From: Bradyrhizobium sp. CSS354
GTDB taxonomy: Bacteria; Pseudomonadota; Alphaproteobacteria; Rhizobiales; Xanthobacteraceae
DNA: 64,000 nt
Assembly (NCBI RefSeq): GCF_029051725.1
Contig: NZ_JAACFU010000003.1
Location: forward strand, 186,001 to 250,000
Reading direction: 5' to 3'
Shown piece by piece: positions 27,224-36,437 of the stretch (positions are counted from its first letter, which is position 1; every line of letters begins with the position of its first letter). The translations under genes were made by a program, and so were the position numbers. Under the pieces are notes generated by a model. That model did not search any database, had not been told where the DNA came from, and saw only the letters and a program-made list of their open reading frames with translations.

Positions 27224-27652
27224 TCAGGCATCCCCGATGTGGCTCCGATATTGAGGCAGATGGTCCGTAATCTCGTGCCAGGGCGCCTTCGAGCCCACGA
27301 AAATGTGGGCGCTCGGTCGGATCGAGGGGGCATCGACCAGGGTTCCCATGGCGATATGGACCCATTTTCCGTCGCGCACCCGGGAATAAAGCAGCGAGCC
27401 ACAGCGGGCGCAGTGGGCGTCATGGGTGGTGTCGTCACCGTAGATGGTGCGCTGGTCCTCGCCGCTGAGGATGCGGAGCTTGCTCTGCTCGATGCCGGCG
27501 AACGGCTTGAAGGCGGCGCCGGTGGTGCGGCGGCAGTTCGAGCAGTGGCAATTCATCGCATAGGAGAACGCGTCCGCCACCTCGTAGCGCACGGCGCGGC
27601 AGTAGCATTCGCCGATCAGGAAGGAAGCGTTCGTATTCTCTGATCCGGTCAT
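27224..27652 (-). CDS. GFA-family zinc protein
   Basis: A 142-residue protein of the 'glutathione-dependent formaldehyde-activating enzyme' (Mss4-like) fold. Zinc ligands are visible as CYC in GECYCRAVRY, CHCSNCRR, and CARCGS. The start at 27652 is chosen because the family begins just before GECYC; the longer frame to 27718 is unlikely. Many members do not act on formaldehyde and have no known substrate, so I do not assign one. It is divergent from a small NTF2-like gene with a 94-base gap. Confidence 0.88.
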   Translation of the reverse strand: MTGSENTNASFLIGECYCRAVRYEVADAFSYAMNCHCSNCRRTTGAAFKPFAGIEQSKLRILSGEDQRTIYGDDTTHDAHCARCGSLLYSRVRDGKWVHIAMGTLVDAPSIRPSAHIFVGSKAPWHEITDHLPQYRSHIGDA

Positions 27653-27746
27653 CACAGTGTCCTTGCGCAAATGGCACGCCCTCCCATAGCGCATTTTGAC
27701 GTGTACGACTAAGTTCACCCTAAGCCATCATTCAAAGGGATGACCC

Positions 27747-28121
27747 ATGAGCCAGAACCGTTCGAGCGTCGAAGCCGTCGTGCAATCCTATTTCGACGGA
27801 CTTTACGAGGGCGATGCCGAAAAACTCGGCGCCATCTTCCACCCCTCCGCCGATTTGCGCTGGGTCGAGAAGGGTGAACTGCAGGTGCTGACCGTGCCGG
27901 ACTGGCTCGACCGCGTGCGCAAGCGTCCCTCCGGCAAGGCCGAAGGCAAGCCGCGCGAGGATTTCATCGTCACCATCGACCGTTCCGACGACAAGACCGC
28001 CTTCATCAAGGTCCGGTGCCAACTGCCGCCGCGTTTTTTCACCGACTATCTCGTGGCGATGAAGCTCGCCGATGGCTGGCAGATCGTGTCGAAGTCTTAT
28101 CGGTACGACCTGCGGGAGTGA
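27747..28121 (+). CDS. NTF2-like (SnoaL/lumazine-binding-like) protein
   Basis: A 124-residue single-domain protein with the cone-shaped NTF2 fold pattern: an opening helix (VEAVVQSYFDGLYEGDAEKL), the FHPSADLRW turn, then strands including DFIVTIDRSDDKTAFIKV and the closing GWQIVSKSYRY. Such proteins bind small hydrophobic ligands or act as enzymes. It is not possible to tell from sequence. ATG 27747 has AAAGGGATG-type purines upstream. It stands alone. Confidence 0.8.
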   Translation: MSQNRSSVEAVVQSYFDGLYEGDAEKLGAIFHPSADLRWVEKGELQVLTVPDWLDRVRKRPSGKAEGKPREDFIVTIDRSDDKTAFIKVRCQLPPRFFTDYLVAMKLADGWQIVSKSYRYDLRE

Positions 28122-28175
28122 GGGGGGCCTAATCTTCCGCTGCCCGAAATCGGGCGCACTCGTCCCACATCCTCC

Positions 28176-28253
28176 GTCATTGCGAGCGCAGCGAAGCAAT
28201 CCAGAGTCTTTCCGCGGAGGCAGATTGGATTGCTTCGCTGCGCTCGCAACGAC
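28176..28253. repeat. 30-bp-arm inverted repeat (family A, second copy)
   Basis: The left arm (28176-28205) is identical to the one at 7047-7076, and the right arm (28224-28253) is nearly its reverse complement. The 18-base centres of the two copies are unrelated. It lies between the NTF2-like gene and the beta-lactamase gene. Confidence 0.8.
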
Positions 28254-28311
28254 GATGCGGATGGACTGCATGCCGCATCTCCCCCCGCCCCAGTCTCGCT
28301 CAAGGTCCCCC

Positions 28312-29181
28312 ATGCTTCTCGACCGCCGTTCGCTGCTCGCCTCGCTGTGCTGGATTGCTGCCTCCCCTGCGCTCGCCGCGGACGCGCAGCCTGAGCTCGA
28401 AACCTATGAGCGCGAGAGCGGCGGCCGGATCGGGGTCTATGCCGAGAACCTCGCGACCGGCGCAAAGCTCGCGTGGCGCGCCGACGAACGGTTCGTCATG
28501 TGTTCGACATTCAAGGCTTCGCTCGCGGCTTGCGTACTGGCCCGGGTCGATCGAGGCGAAGATCAGCTTGCGGCCATGATTCCGTACGGCAACGCCGACC
28601 TGCTGGAGTACGCACCGGTCGCCAAGCAAAACATTGCCGCCGGCGCGATGTCGGTCACCGAGATGTGCAAGGCGATCGTCGAGCTCAGCGACAACACCTG
28701 CGCCAATTTGCTGTTGGCGCGGATCGGCGGTCCCGCCGCACTCACCGCCTTCTGGCGGTCGCTCGGCGACACCACCTCGCGGCTCGACCACAACGAGCCC
28801 GAGCTCAACCGCTCACCGCCCGGCGATCCCCGCGACACCACCACGCCGGCGGCGATGGCCGGCAATCTGCGCCGGCTGGTGACGGGCGAGGCGCTGTCGA
28901 CCACCTCGCGCGCGCAGCTCACGGAGTGGCTGGTGGGTTGCAAGACCGGCGCGAACCGGCTGCGTGGCGGGCTGCCCGCAAGCTGGAAGATCGGCGACAA
29001 GACCGGCAACAACGGCAAGGACGCCTCCGGCGACATCGCGGTGGCCTGGCCCAAGCCCGACACGAAGCCGGATGCGCCGATCCTGATCGCCGCCTACACC
29101 CAGGGCGGCACGCCGACTGCGGCGCAGATCGAAACCGCGTTCGCACGCATCGGCCGCATGGTGGCCGATCGGCTGGCGTAA
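28312..29181 (+). CDS. bla: Class A beta-lactamase
   Basis: A 289-residue serine beta-lactamase exported to the periplasm. The ATG at 28312 starts a signal peptide with a twin-arginine-like DRRSLLASL. Active-site motifs are S65-T-F-K68 (the SxxK), S126-D127-N128, the omega-loop E162-P-E-L-N166, and K230-T-G. A Cys stands immediately before the nucleophilic Ser (Ambler 69), but the Ambler 238 position is Asn, so the carbapenemase-type 69-238 disulfide is absent. Spectrum cannot be predicted. No AmpR-type regulator is divergent from it. Confidence 0.95.
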   Translation: MLLDRRSLLASLCWIAASPALAADAQPELETYERESGGRIGVYAENLATGAKLAWRADERFVMCSTFKASLAACVLARVDRGEDQLAAMIPYGNADLLEYAPVAKQNIAAGAMSVTEMCKAIVELSDNTCANLLLARIGGPAALTAFWRSLGDTTSRLDHNEPELNRSPPGDPRDTTTPAAMAGNLRRLVTGEALSTTSRAQLTEWLVGCKTGANRLRGGLPASWKIGDKTGNNGKDASGDIAVAWPKPDTKPDAPILIAAYTQGGTPTAAQIETAFARIGRMVADRLA

Positions 29182-29229
29182 GCCGCACGCATTGACCTTG
29201 CGACCGCTTCCGGGTGAAGACAGATCATC

Positions 29230-30837
29230 ATGGAAGCGAAATTTCAGACCTTTCTCATCCTGCTCGCCGTGCTGGCGGGCACCGCGCTTGTCGCGCGCCG
29301 CTTCAACATCGCGCCCGCCATTCTGCTGATGCTCTCCGGCGTCGGCCTCGCCTTCGTGCCGGGCATGCCGCCGGTCGAACTGCCGCCGGAACTGGTGCTG
29401 CTGATGGTGCTGCCGCCGCTGATCTACTCGGCCAGCGTCGCGATGAGCTGGCGCGAATTCAAAAAGAATCTTCGCCCCATTGTGATGCTCGCGGTCGGCG
29501 CGGTGATCTTCACCGCGGCGTTGGTCGCAACCGCCACGCATTATTTCATCGGCCTGCCCTGGACGATCGGCTTCCTGCTCGGCGCCATCGTCGCGCCGCC
29601 CGACGTGGTGGCGCCGCTCGCGATCGCGCGCCGGCTGCATTTGCCGCGCAGGCTGATGGTCATTCTCGAAGGCGAAGGGCTCGCGAATGATGCCACAGCG
29701 CTGATCCTCTATCGGTTCGCGCTCGCCGCAATCATGGTCGGGCATTTCTCGCTGCCTCTGGCGGGCGGCGAGTTCTTGCTCATCGTCGCCGGCGAGATCG
29801 CCTTCGGCATCGGTGTCGGCTGGCTCTCCCTGCGGTTCCGCAAATGGTCGGGGGACCCGCAGGTCGAGCTGACACTTTCGCTGATCACGCCCTACGTGTC
29901 CTATTGGCTGCCCGAGCATCTCGGCGGCTCCGGCGTGATCGCAACCGTCGCCTGCGGCCTCTATGTGAGCTGGAACGGCCCGCTGCTGATCTCGGCATCG
30001 ACGCGCCTGCAAGGCATCTTCTTCTGGGACCTCGTGATCTACCTCATCGAGGGCCTGCTGTTCCTGCTCACGGGATTCCAGATGCGCGCGCTCTACGAGA
30101 AGTCGAAGGCGTTTCCGCTCGACGACATCATGATCGCGACCGCCGTGGTGCTGGCGGTCGTCGTGATCGCGCGCTTCGCCTGGCTTTATCCCGCGACCTA
30201 TCTGCCACGAATGCTCAGCAAGTCGCTGCGCGCGCGCGATCCGTCACCACCATGGCAATGGCCGTTCGTGCTTGCGTTCACTGGCGTGCGCGGCGCGGTG
30301 TCGCTGGCAGCAGCGCTGGCGCTCCCGTTTACGCTGCCCGGCGGCGAGGCCTTTCCGTTTCGCGACCTGATCCTGTTCGTCGCCTTCGGCGTCATCTTCA
30401 TCACGCTGATCGGCGTCGGCCTCACGCTGCCTCCGGTGGTGCGTTGGCTCGGCGTCGCGGAAGCCGGTCGCAGCGAGCATGCCGCCGAGCACGAGTCCGA
30501 GATCGCAGCACGGCGCCAGGCCCTCGATGCCGCCCTGAAGTCGCTCGACGCGCTGACCGAGGAGAAGGACGTATCGGACGAGGTGATGCGGCTCCTGCGC
30601 GCCCGCCACGAGATCCGGGTCAACCAGCTACCGGATTCGCTCGATCCCACCCACCACGACGTCTCCGCCGCCGGCACCGCGCTGACACGTGACCTGATCG
30701 CCGCCGAGCGCAAATTCATCCACGAACTGCTGCGCGACGGCCAGATCACCGACGAGACGCGCCGGCGGATCGAGCGGGATCTGGATCTGGAGGAGGCGAG
30801 TTTGGCGAACCGCGAGTATCGGGGCGGGCCGCTGTAG
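29230..30837 (+). CDS. CPA1-family Na+/H+ antiporter
   Basis: A 535-residue protein with about 12 membrane segments followed by a cytoplasmic tail of some 120 residues (about 415-535) rich in charged helices. Conserved parts are GAIVAPPDVVAPLAIARRL and VILEGEGLANDATALILYRF, the site that carries the transport Asp pair in NhaP-type antiporters, and GVRGAVSLAAALALP. It exchanges sodium or potassium for protons across the inner membrane. It follows the beta-lactamase by 48 bases but functional linkage is unlikely. Confidence 0.92.
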   Translation: MEAKFQTFLILLAVLAGTALVARRFNIAPAILLMLSGVGLAFVPGMPPVELPPELVLLMVLPPLIYSASVAMSWREFKKNLRPIVMLAVGAVIFTAALVATATHYFIGLPWTIGFLLGAIVAPPDVVAPLAIARRLHLPRRLMVILEGEGLANDATALILYRFALAAIMVGHFSLPLAGGEFLLIVAGEIAFGIGVGWLSLRFRKWSGDPQVELTLSLITPYVSYWLPEHLGGSGVIATVACGLYVSWNGPLLISASTRLQGIFFWDLVIYLIEGLLFLLTGFQMRALYEKSKAFPLDDIMIATAVVLAVVVIARFAWLYPATYLPRMLSKSLRARDPSPPWQWPFVLAFTGVRGAVSLAAALALPFTLPGGEAFPFRDLILFVAFGVIFITLIGVGLTLPPVVRWLGVAEAGRSEHAAEHESEIAARRQALDAALKSLDALTEEKDVSDEVMRLLRARHEIRVNQLPDSLDPTHHDVSAAGTALTRDLIAAERKFIHELLRDGQITDETRRRIERDLDLEEASLANREYRGGPL

Positions 30838-30863
30838 ATTCCCGTCATTGCTGGCGGCGCAAA

Positions 30864-31685
30864 CTACCGCCTCTCGCAAAATTCCTTCATCGCCACCGCC
30901 ACGGCGCGCGCGATGATCTCCTGACGCTCCGGGGAGTTCATCGCCATCTCTTCGTCGCGGTTGATGATGGAGCCCGCTTCGAGCAGCACTGCGGCGCTGC
31001 GGGTTTGCGAGAGCACGACGAGCCCGTCATAGCGGTAGACGCCGACATCCTTATCGAGCAACTGGCGCCGGTAGCGACCCATCACCGGCAGGGCATATTG
31101 GCCGGCATAATGCAGGTCCTGATCCTTCAGCTGCCGGCCGATCATCCGGGCCAGCATCAGGCTCGTGGCGTAGTGCGGATTCCGCTGCGACACGAACAGA
31201 GAGTGACCCGAAAAGCGGTCGCTGAAATAGCTGTTCGCCCCGTCGAACTCCCAGGTCTCGATCAGCTTGTCCGGCACCGAATCGTGATGGATCGACAGGA
31301 AGAGATCGGCCCGGGCGTCATTCGCGGTATCGACGCGTTTGAGCAGGCTCGACCGCGCCTTGCCGTCCGTGACGAGCAGGCGGGCCGCGGCAAAGCCTTC
31401 GGCCTTGAGCCTCGCCGTGATCAGACTTGCGAGCCGGAAGTTGAAGCCGAACTCCGTGTCGTTGCGTGCGCTCAACGCGCCGTAGGAGTCCGGAGTGTGC
31501 CCGACATCCACGACGATCCGAAATTTCGGCATCTCACATTTGACCGGCGCGTGCGGCGGCTTGGGTTTCACGAGTTTCCGCGCGATAGCAGCATGACCCG
31601 TGCCTGCAGGCGCCAGCGACCATAGCAAGATCGACGCGACCAGCGTCGAGACGAGACTTGCGACGATGTTGCGCGGCTGCCCCAA
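30864..31685 (-). CDS. N-acetylmuramoyl-L-alanine amidase
   Basis: A 273-residue amidase_3-type zinc enzyme that cuts the stem peptide from muramic acid in peptidoglycan. The N-terminal hydrophobic stretch (8-27) is a signal peptide or anchor. Zinc ligands are H63 (VDVGHTP), E78 (NDTEFGFN) and H133 (SIHHDS), with catalytic E236 (LLEAGS). Its first codon is TTG at 31685, 3 bases after the stop of the Rieske oxygenase gene, with GGAG upstream, so the two are co-transcribed and probably coupled. It lacks an AMIN domain and SPOR repeats. Confidence 0.9.
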   Translation of the reverse strand: MGQPRNIVASLVSTLVASILLWSLAPAGTGHAAIARKLVKPKPPHAPVKCEMPKFRIVVDVGHTPDSYGALSARNDTEFGFNFRLASLITARLKAEGFAAARLLVTDGKARSSLLKRVDTANDARADLFLSIHHDSVPDKLIETWEFDGANSYFSDRFSGHSLFVSQRNPHYATSLMLARMIGRQLKDQDLHYAGQYALPVMGRYRRQLLDKDVGVYRYDGLVVLSQTRSAAVLLEAGSIINRDEEMAMNSPERQEIIARAVAVAMKEFCERR

Positions 31686-31688
31686 GCG

Positions 31689-33026
31689 CTACTCCGCTGC
31701 CGCGATTCGCGGCCGGCCGACAAAGCCTGTAACGTCACCGAAACGCTCCAGCATTACCGCGGAAAGGTCCTTGGCCTTGCTGGTAACGCAGGCGCCCGAG
31801 CGCACGGCGTAGCGATCCTGATGCGCGGCCTGCGGCGGCGGCTCGCCCTGCTGAAGCCCTCGTGCCAGCTCCATCACGACTTTCCGGAAATGCATGATGC
31901 CGAGATCGGTCGGACCGAGATGCTCGCGGGTGCGGTCGGCAATCGGGCCCTGGCTGTCCTGCACGGCCGCATCCTGCTCGGAGACGCCCTTGATGCCGGT
32001 GTAGCTCCTGGTCTTCTGGAGCTTGCGGTCGATCAGATAGTCGTTGCCCTTGTGGCGCAGCGGCACGTAATCGTCGCCGACCTCCGCGATCACGCCGTTG
32101 CCGCGGTCAAAGGCGTCGCGCTCGGCTTGCGTCAGCGGCCGCTCTGGATTCCAGGCATAAGTGTAGATCCAGCATTTGGTATCGGTGACGGGCACGAATG
32201 TCTGGCCAAAGATGTTCTCACCCGGCATCGCGCTCGGGGCATAGGCGTGGAACGGCATCAGGAACTGTGCGATGCGCCAGTAGATGTTGTCGCCCCCGGT
32301 GAGCCGCCCACCGGCGATGGTGAGGCCCGCCGCGTGTGGCGCGATCTTGATCACAGGGCGCGGATCCTCCGCGATCCAGCGCATGTGATCGCTCGACATC
32401 CGCGCGATCGGATTCACGAAATGCTTCTTGATGTCCAGAATCTCGTCCTCCTCCTTGTCGAAGGAGAGATGGGCGAAGGTGAAATGCGCGGTATCGATCG
32501 AGCCTTCCAGCGCCTGCACCCAGTTGCAGTCCTGCCATTTCTTGCTGACATAGCGGTGCGAGGCCGGCAGCAGTGCCATTTCGAGATCGGGCAGCTCGGG
32601 CATCGCGTCAGCCGGGCCCATATAGGCCCAGATCATCTCGCCCCATTCGCGCGCCGGATAGGATTTGATCCGGATCAGGTCTTTGGCGTTGAGGTCGGGA
32701 TAGGAGGTCGGCATGTCGACGCAGCGGCCGTCGGTGTCGAACTTCCAGCCGTGATAGACGCAGCGGATGCCGCATTCCTCATTGCGCCCGAGCCAGAGAT
32801 TGGCGCCGCGATGCGGGCAGTATTGATCGATGAGTCCGACGACGCCGCGCGTATCGCGGAAGGCGAGCAGCTCCTCGCCGAGAACGATGATCTTCTTCGG
32901 CTCGCCGTCGGGCTCGGGAAGTTCTTCGGACAGAAGCACGGGAATCCAGAACCGGCGCAACAATTCGCCCATGCCCGTTCCGGGGCCGGACTCGGTCATG
33001 AATTTGTTGTCCTCGGCGCGGAGCAT
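31689..33026 (-). CDS. Rieske non-heme iron oxygenase, alpha subunit
   Basis: A 445-residue ring-hydroxylating or demethylating oxygenase. The ATG at 33026 is chosen because the following sequence aligns with the family's N-terminus (FWIPVLLSEELPEPD). The Rieske cluster ligands are C70/H72 (CPHRGA) and C89/H92 (CVYHGW). The mononuclear iron site is H181/H186 with D178 in the bridge (IDTAHFTFAH). It resembles phthalate dioxygenase or vanillate demethylase-like enzymes. It needs a reductase, which is not in the window. Substrate unknown. Upstream on the same strand is a TauD-like dioxygenase, 86 bases away. Confidence 0.92.
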   Translation of the reverse strand: MLRAEDNKFMTESGPGTGMGELLRRFWIPVLLSEELPEPDGEPKKIIVLGEELLAFRDTRGVVGLIDQYCPHRGANLWLGRNEECGIRCVYHGWKFDTDGRCVDMPTSYPDLNAKDLIRIKSYPAREWGEMIWAYMGPADAMPELPDLEMALLPASHRYVSKKWQDCNWVQALEGSIDTAHFTFAHLSFDKEEDEILDIKKHFVNPIARMSSDHMRWIAEDPRPVIKIAPHAAGLTIAGGRLTGGDNIYWRIAQFLMPFHAYAPSAMPGENIFGQTFVPVTDTKCWIYTYAWNPERPLTQAERDAFDRGNGVIAEVGDDYVPLRHKGNDYLIDRKLQKTRSYTGIKGVSEQDAAVQDSQGPIADRTREHLGPTDLGIMHFRKVVMELARGLQQGEPPPQAAHQDRYAVRSGACVTSKAKDLSAVMLERFGDVTGFVGRPRIAAAE

Positions 33027-33112
33027 GGCGGATCCTCCCGACGGTCTTTGTTTTCGGCAAGATTGGCGCGGACGCGGGAGGACGTCAACGCGGAACGCGG
33101 TGCGCAGGCGGC

Positions 33113-34009
33113 TTAAACCGGCCGCTCCCCCTTCACGGTCACGCGCGTGCCGGAGCGCGTGTGCGGCCAGTAGTCCCACATCGCGCGGTGCTGGGTGCAG
33201 CGATTGTCCCAGAACGCGATGGCATTCTCGGTCCAGCGGAAGCGGCACTGGAACAGCGGGTTCTCCGCGTGCTGGTAGAGATAGGCGAGCATCGCGTCGC
33301 TCTCGTCGCGCGGGATGCCGTTGATGTGCCGGGTGAAGCCGCGGTTGACATAGAGCGCCTTCTTGCCGGTGATCGGATGCGTGCGCACCACGGGATGCTC
33401 GGCACTCGGATAGGACGGACGGTCGGCGACGCCGTAATTGGCGTAGAGCCCGCGATAGATCGGCTCGCCGTCATGCAGCGCGGTCAGGCCGTCGAGATAG
33501 GCCTTCATGCGATCCGACAGCGCCTCGTAGGCCGCGTACATGTTGGCGAACAGCGTGTCGCCGCCGCGCGGCGGGCACTGCTTGATGTAGAGGATCGAGC
33601 CCATCGGCGGCTCGAGATCGCAGGACACGTCGGAATGCCAACCCTCGCCGTTGGCACGCGGCGAGTTCGCATCCGCATAGATCTTCATCAGAGCCGGGTC
33701 TTCATCCTCGTGCGGCGCGGCAGGATGAAAATGCAGCTCGCCGAACTTGCGGCCGAAGGCGAGATGCTGTTGCGGCGTGATGTGCTGGTCGCGGAAGAAG
33801 ATGACGAGGTTTTCGGCAAGCGCGCGATGGACCTCGTCCACCTGCCGGTTGGACCGCGCATCGTCGGAGACGAGTTTGCCGATGTCGACGCCGGAGATTT
33901 CCGCGCCGATGATCGGGGTGAGCTTTTCGACCGCGATGGTTTCATACGGCGCCCCGTCATCCGCCGTATGCCGATAGCGCGGGCCCTGCTTGCCGGCGAG
34001 TGAGCTCAT
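33113..34009 (-). CDS. TauD/TfdA-family Fe(II)/2-oxoglutarate dioxygenase
   Basis: A 298-residue dioxygenase. Start ATG 34009 is supported by the family N-terminus with IGAEISGVDI. Iron ligands are H125 and D127 (GWHSDV) and H274 (CTQHRAMWDY), and Arg285 or Arg289 should bind 2-oxoglutarate. The family hydroxylates taurine, 2,4-D, other sulfonates and quaternary amines, and the substrate here is not deducible. It is followed by the Rieske oxygenase on the same strand, so the two may act on one compound. A palindromic repeat lies upstream. Confidence 0.92.
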   Translation of the reverse strand: MSSLAGKQGPRYRHTADDGAPYETIAVEKLTPIIGAEISGVDIGKLVSDDARSNRQVDEVHRALAENLVIFFRDQHITPQQHLAFGRKFGELHFHPAAPHEDEDPALMKIYADANSPRANGEGWHSDVSCDLEPPMGSILYIKQCPPRGGDTLFANMYAAYEALSDRMKAYLDGLTALHDGEPIYRGLYANYGVADRPSYPSAEHPVVRTHPITGKKALYVNRGFTRHINGIPRDESDAMLAYLYQHAENPLFQCRFRWTENAIAFWDNRCTQHRAMWDYWPHTRSGTRVTVKGERPV

Positions 34010-34045
34010 GGCGTGTCTCCCGATCGCTCTTGATTGGGGACATCG

Positions 34046-34128
34046 TAGCCCGGATGGAGCGAAGCGCAATCCGGGTTGAGTTCGTCAGTTTGCGAGAACC
34101 CGGATTTCGCTGCGCTCCATCCGGGCTA
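34046..34128. repeat. Long inverted repeat (32-bp arms)
   Basis: The arms are TAGCCCGGATGGAGCG... (34046-34077) and its near-complement ending ...CATCCGGGCTA (34097-34128), with a 19-base centre. It is located between the TauD-like gene start and the ispG stop. Confidence 0.75.
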
Positions 34129-34151
34129 CACGCCGCAAAAGCGGAGTAAAC

Positions 34152-35444
34152 CTACTCCGCCGCGGTCACCGGCACCTTGGCGCCCTGGCCGTAGCGCTGC
34201 TCGATGTAGTCGATCACGAGCGCCTTGAAGTCGGCGGAGATGGTCGGGCCGCGCAGGGTGCGGAACTTCTTGCCGTCGACGAACACCGGGGCAGCCGGCG
34301 CCTCGCCCGTACCCGGCAGCGAGATGCCGATATTGGCGTGCTTGGATTCGCCGGGGCCGTTGACGATGCAGCCCATCACCGCAACGTTGAGCTCTTCCAC
34401 GCCGGGATATTTCGTCTTCCACGTCGGCATCTCGTCGCGGATGAAACCCTGGATCGAGCTGGCCAGCTCCTGGAATGTGGTCGAAGTCGTGCGGCCACAG
34501 CCGGGGCACGCCGCAACCAGCGGCACGAAGGTGCGGAAGCCCATCGTCTGCAAGAGCTCCTGACCGACCTGCACCTCGCGGGTGCGGTCGCCGCCGGGCT
34601 CCGGCGTCAGCGAGATCCGGATGGTGTCGCCGATGCCCTGTTGCAACAGGATGCCGAGCGCGGCCGAGGACGCCACGATGCCCTTGGTGCCCATGCCGGC
34701 CTCGGTCAGGCCGAGATGGATCGCGTAGTCGGAACGGCTGGCGAGATCCTGATAGACCGCGATCAGATCCTGCACGGCCGAGACTTTGGCCGAGAGGATG
34801 ATGCGGTTCTTGGGCATGCCGAGTTCTTCGGCGCGCGCGGCCGAGAGCAGCGCGGACTGCACCATGGCCTCGCGCGTCACCGCGCGCACGTCGCGCGGAT
34901 CGGCGGACGCGGCGTTCTCGTCCATCAGCTTGGTCAGCAGCTCCTGGTCGAGCGAACCCCAATTGGCGCCGATGCGCACCGGCTTGTTGTTCTTGTTGGC
35001 GATCTCGATGATGTCGCCGAACTGGGTGTCGCGCTTGTCCTTGAAGCCGACATTGCCGGGATTGATGCGATATTTGGCGAGCGCCTCGGCGCAGGCCGGA
35101 TAGGCCGCGAGCAGTTTGTGGCCGATATAGTGAAAGTCGCCGATCAGCGGCGTGGTGATGCCGCGCTTGAGCAGGCCGTCGCGGATGTGCGGGACGGCGG
35201 CGGCGGCCTCCTCACGGTCCACGGTGATGCGGACCATTTCGGAGCCGGCGCGGGCGAGCGCCGCGACCTGGGCAATGGTGCCGTCGATATCGGCGGTGTC
35301 GGTGTTGGTCATCGACTGCACGACGATCGGCGCGCCGCCGCCGACCGCAACGTCGCCGACCTTGACCTGGGTGGTCCTGTGCCGGGGCGCGGGGCCCGCA
35401 ACGTCGGAATCGATGGTGTTTTCGAGCTTGTTCATGGCGTCCAA
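34152..35444 (-). CDS. ispG: 4-hydroxy-3-methylbut-2-en-1-yl diphosphate synthase
   Basis: A 430-residue enzyme (GcpE) of the methylerythritol phosphate pathway that forms HMBPP from the cyclic diphosphate in the cytosol. Evidence is [17 protein letters not shown] (N-terminal barrel), the 4Fe-4S ligands C313 and C316 (ACPGCGRTT) and C359 with E366 (GCIVNGPGE). Length fits the bacterial type without the plant insertion. The EamA transporter gene ends 3 bases upstream of its start, so the two are probably in one transcript. Together with ispA in the window it supplies isoprenoids. Confidence 0.97.
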   Translation of the reverse strand: MDAMNKLENTIDSDVAGPAPRHRTTQVKVGDVAVGGGAPIVVQSMTNTDTADIDGTIAQVAALARAGSEMVRITVDREEAAAAVPHIRDGLLKRGITTPLIGDFHYIGHKLLAAYPACAEALAKYRINPGNVGFKDKRDTQFGDIIEIANKNNKPVRIGANWGSLDQELLTKLMDENAASADPRDVRAVTREAMVQSALLSAARAEELGMPKNRIILSAKVSAVQDLIAVYQDLASRSDYAIHLGLTEAGMGTKGIVASSAALGILLQQGIGDTIRISLTPEPGGDRTREVQVGQELLQTMGFRTFVPLVAACPGCGRTTSTTFQELASSIQGFIRDEMPTWKTKYPGVEELNVAVMGCIVNGPGESKHANIGISLPGTGEAPAAPVFVDGKKFRTLRGPTISADFKALVIDYIEQRYGQGAKVPVTAAE

Positions 35445-35447
35445 ATA

Positions 35448-36401
35448 TCAGGTTTTGGTGACGTTCAGCAATGCATCGCGCGGCGCCGCAGCGGATTGAC
35501 TGGGACGGTTAACCAGAAAAAGCCCAGCAATGACAAGGACGGCGGCAGCCCCGAATGTCAGGTTCAGCGTGTCGTGCATGATGAAATAGCTACCCACCAC
35601 GCCAAACAAAGGGGTGATGAAGGTAAAAGCCGACAATTTGCTGGCCGAATAGCTCTTCACCAGTGCGAACCAAAGCGTGAACGTGGTTCCCACGACCCAG
35701 ATCGCCTGGAAGGCCATCAGGCCCAGCGACAGCGGCGACGGGGTGTGGGGGATGGTCTCCCCGAACAGCCAGGCGGCCAGCCCGAGGATCGGGATCGACG
35801 TCGCGACCTGATAGCCCAGCGCCTTCTCGGGCGCGGCGAACCGCAGCCGGGTGCCCTTGGCAACCAGCGTGGTCGCCGCCCACAGCGCGGCGCCGCCGAC
35901 GATCATGAGGTCGCCGAGCAGAACATGCGAATCGACATTGGGCTGCGGCACCCCGATCGCGAGTGCGACGCCGGCAAAGCTGATGGCGAGCCCCAGCCAT
36001 TGCGTCCCGCCAAGTCGCTCGCCAAGCACCTGGTAGGAGCCGAGCGCGACGAAGAACGGCGCGGTGTAGAGGAACACGACCGCCCGCGACGCCGGTGTGA
36101 AGCGCAGGCCCTGGAAGATCAGCACGAACTCGATGCCGAACATCAGTCCGGCGATCACGCCCGGCTTCCAGGTGCCATCGCGTTCGAAGAATTTAACGCC
36201 GCGCAAGCTGCCGATGATGAACAGCACCGGCAGCGCGCCCATCGAGCGGAACGTGGCCTGAAGCATCGGCGGAATGTCCGGCAGCACCAGCTTCACCGCG
36301 ATCTGGTTGAACCCCCAGGTCAGGCACAGCATGAGCATCAGGGCAATGGCGCCGGCACTAAGGGGACGACCGGCGGACGGTATGGCTTGAGGTGAGGACA
36401 T
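35448..36401 (-). CDS. EamA/DMT-family exporter
   Basis: A 317-residue inner-membrane protein with about ten segments in two EamA repeats (first half about 15-145, second half about 160-300), with LTWGFNQIAVK early and ASKLSAFTFITPLFGV late. DMT members export metabolites or amino acids. It directly precedes ispG by 3 bases. Substrate unknown. Confidence 0.88.
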   Translation of the reverse strand: MSSPQAIPSAGRPLSAGAIALMLMLCLTWGFNQIAVKLVLPDIPPMLQATFRSMGALPVLFIIGSLRGVKFFERDGTWKPGVIAGLMFGIEFVLIFQGLRFTPASRAVVFLYTAPFFVALGSYQVLGERLGGTQWLGLAISFAGVALAIGVPQPNVDSHVLLGDLMIVGGAALWAATTLVAKGTRLRFAAPEKALGYQVATSIPILGLAAWLFGETIPHTPSPLSLGLMAFQAIWVVGTTFTLWFALVKSYSASKLSAFTFITPLFGVVGSYFIMHDTLNLTFGAAAVLVIAGLFLVNRPSQSAAAPRDALLNVTKT

Positions 36402-36437
36402 TTCTTCCTGAAAAACCGGCTTTGCGCCGTTGTTGCT

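Noticed and set aside
31821..33116. A 431-codon plus-strand frame over the Rieske oxygenase
   Set aside because: The Rieske and iron-site motifs on the minus strand leave no doubt about the coding strand.
34338..36395. A 685-codon plus-strand frame across ispG and the EamA gene
   Set aside because: It covers two real minus-strand genes and the 3-base gap between them; composition is typical of an opposite-strand shadow.
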